Below the pieces are notes generated by a model. The model did not search any database. It was not told the DNA's origin and was given only the letters and a program-made list of their open reading frames with translations. From NCBI RefSeq assembly GCF_021026345.1, contig NZ_JAJNCZ010000003.1, positions 496,001-560,000 of the forward strand: a stretch of DNA of 64,000 bases. The letters run 5' to 3'. Each line of letters begins with the position of its first letter. Within the stretch, counting starts at the first letter, position 1. The stretch comes from Rhizobium sp. GN54. Lineage in GTDB: Bacteria > Pseudomonadota > Alphaproteobacteria > Rhizobiales > Rhizobiaceae. The translations under genes and the position numbers were made by a program. Positions 63,116 through 64,000 of this stretch are shown piece after piece.

Positions 63116-63715
63116 ATGACCCAGCCTCTGATTCTCGCATCCCAAAGCCCGTTCCGTCGCGCGTTGATGGAGAACGCCGGCCTCGCCTTCAAGGCCATTG
63201 CCGCAGAGATCGACGAGCGCGCGATCGAGGCCGAACTGGAACGGCTGTCGCCGTCCCCATCCGATGTCGCGCTTCATCTTGCCGAGGCGAAGGCCATGGC
63301 GGTCGGTGCGACCAATCCAGACTGCCTCGTCATCGGATCCGACCAGACCCTGTCTCTGGGAGACCGGGTATTTCACAAGCCCGCCGACCTCGCGGGCGCA
63401 AAGGAACATCTCACAGCCCTTTCGGGCAAGACGCATGCGCTGAACAGCGGCGTGGTGATCGTCGCGGACGGCGAGGTCAAATGGCGGCATGTGTCCACGG
63501 CGCGACTGACCATGCGACCCCTCAGCGAAGCCTTCATGGACCGGCATCTGGCGCGTGTCGGTGACAGGGTGCTGGGAAGCGTCGGCGCCTATCAGCTGGA
63601 AGGCGAGGGGATCCAGTTGTTCGAAGCGATCGACGGCGACTATTTCACGATCATCGGCCTGCCGATGCTGCCGCTCCTCGCGCAACTGAGAGCGATGGGA
63701 GCGGTCGATGCGTGA
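63116..63715 (+). CDS. Maf-family nucleotide pyrophosphatase
   Basis: A 199-residue Maf/YceF-type protein. The N-terminal [19 protein letters not shown] (substrate-binding Ser-Arg-Arg) and [13 protein letters not shown] (catalytic Asp) motifs are seen, with the C-terminal [22 protein letters not shown] loop. Maf proteins hydrolyse noncanonical nucleotides, acting as house-cleaning enzymes. The ATG at 63116 gives the family N-terminus; a GTG 42 bases upstream is less likely. Its stop overlaps aroE by eight bases. Confidence 0.93.
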   Translation: MTQPLILASQSPFRRALMENAGLAFKAIAAEIDERAIEAELERLSPSPSDVALHLAEAKAMAVGATNPDCLVIGSDQTLSLGDRVFHKPADLAGAKEHLTALSGKTHALNSGVVIVADGEVKWRHVSTARLTMRPLSEAFMDRHLARVGDRVLGSVGAYQLEGEGIQLFEAIDGDYFTIIGLPMLPLLAQLRAMGAVDA

Positions 63716-64000
63716 TTCACGTGAAACATTGGTTAACAGCGCCTTCGTCGTCGGCCATCCGATCAACCATTCGCGCTCGCCGCTGATCCACGGATACTGG
63801 CTGGACAAGCTCGGCATTGCCGGGAGCTACACGCGGCTCGACGTCGCTCCGGAGGCATTCGCCGCATTCTTCTCGGACCTGAAGAATGGCCGCTTCGTCG
63901 GCGGCAACGTGACGATCCCGCACAAGGAGACGGCCTTTCGCCTGGCGGATCGGCCGGACGAGCGCAGCCGGGAACTCGGCGCCTGCAACACCGTATGGCT
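63708..64000 (+). CDS. aroE: Shikimate dehydrogenase (5' end, cut by window edge)
   Basis: The first 97 residues of an AroE-type dehydrogenase continue beyond the window. Visible features are [19 protein letters not shown] (shikimate-binding Ser residues) and GNVTIPHKE with the catalytic lysine, followed by LGACNTVW. It reduces 3-dehydroshikimate with NADPH in aromatic amino acid synthesis. ATG at 63708 lies inside the end of the Maf gene. A parS-like site spans codons 2-7. Confidence 0.95.
   Translation, partial: MRDSRETLVNSAFVVGHPINHSRSPLIHGYWLDKLGIAGSYTRLDVAPEAFAAFFSDLKNGRFVGGNVTIPHKETAFRLADRPDERSRELGACNTVW
63713..63728. other. parS-like centromere site 6, at the Maf/aroE junction
   Basis: TGATTCACGTGAAACA has one mismatch to consensus. 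Its first three bases are the Maf stop codon, and in aroE it reads Asp-Ser-Arg-Glu-Thr. It is the right-most site in the window, about 1.5 kb from the presumed origin. Confidence 0.82.

Overview
The window is high-GC alphaproteobacterial chromosome, almost certainly from a member of the Rhizobiaceae/Rhizobiales. The strongest evidence is the right third. It holds the gene order hemE-hemJ-rho-mnmE-mnmG-rsmG-parA-parB, a leuS-lptE-holA block, ppsR-maf-aroE starting beside hemE, and trcR (DUF1013). Six near-perfect parS sites (core TTCACGTGAA) are scattered over 22 kb around parAB. The 406-bp gap between hemE and ppsR carries DnaA-box-like sequences and an AT-rich tract, so it is the probable chromosomal origin. 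No tRNA, rRNA, insertion sequence, prophage or CRISPR array was found.

Left third (about 0-20 kb): accessory catabolism and transport, in three blocks. (1) 0.2-5.3 kb: a branched-chain-amino-acid-type ABC binding protein, an isochorismatase-fold hydrolase and an N-formylglutamate amidohydrolase-like enzyme, divergent from an RpiR regulator that overlaps a glutamine-synthetase-family gene. This looks like a nitrogen-scavenging unit for an amide or N-formyl compound. (2) 5.4-13.8 kb: a complete five-component Liv-type ABC transporter followed by a GMC alcohol oxidoreductase and a 3-hydroxyisobutyrate-dehydrogenase-like enzyme, divergent from a LysR regulator. (3) 13.9-19.9 kb: a LacI regulator facing a TctC-TctB-TctA transporter plus an IlvD/Edd sugar-acid dehydratase, with a perfect 20-bp palindromic operator between them. 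This is probably an aldonate uptake and dehydration operon.

Middle (20-36 kb): a 2268-residue glycine-rich autotransporter lies divergent to a seven-helix histidine kinase and an OmpR-type response regulator. An 11-bp tandem direct repeat upstream of the autotransporter is a candidate response-regulator site. Next come a cyclopropane-fatty-acid synthase, a small membrane protein, a TetR/NTF2-like pair whose putative operator recurs upstream of the membrane protein, a cupin, a MocR-type regulator and two small proteins of unknown function.

Right part (36-64 kb): housekeeping genes purH, a heparinase-like protein, rsmB, htpX, an SDHAF4/DUF1674 protein, a secreted nuclease, acs, trcR, prpE, a PLP-homeostasis protein, leuS, lptE, holA, parBA, rsmG, mnmG, mnmE, rho, hemJ, hemE, ppsR, maf and the beginning of aroE. 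Several operon junctions in the accessory regions contain strong GC-rich hairpins without U tracts, which may set differential expression within operons.
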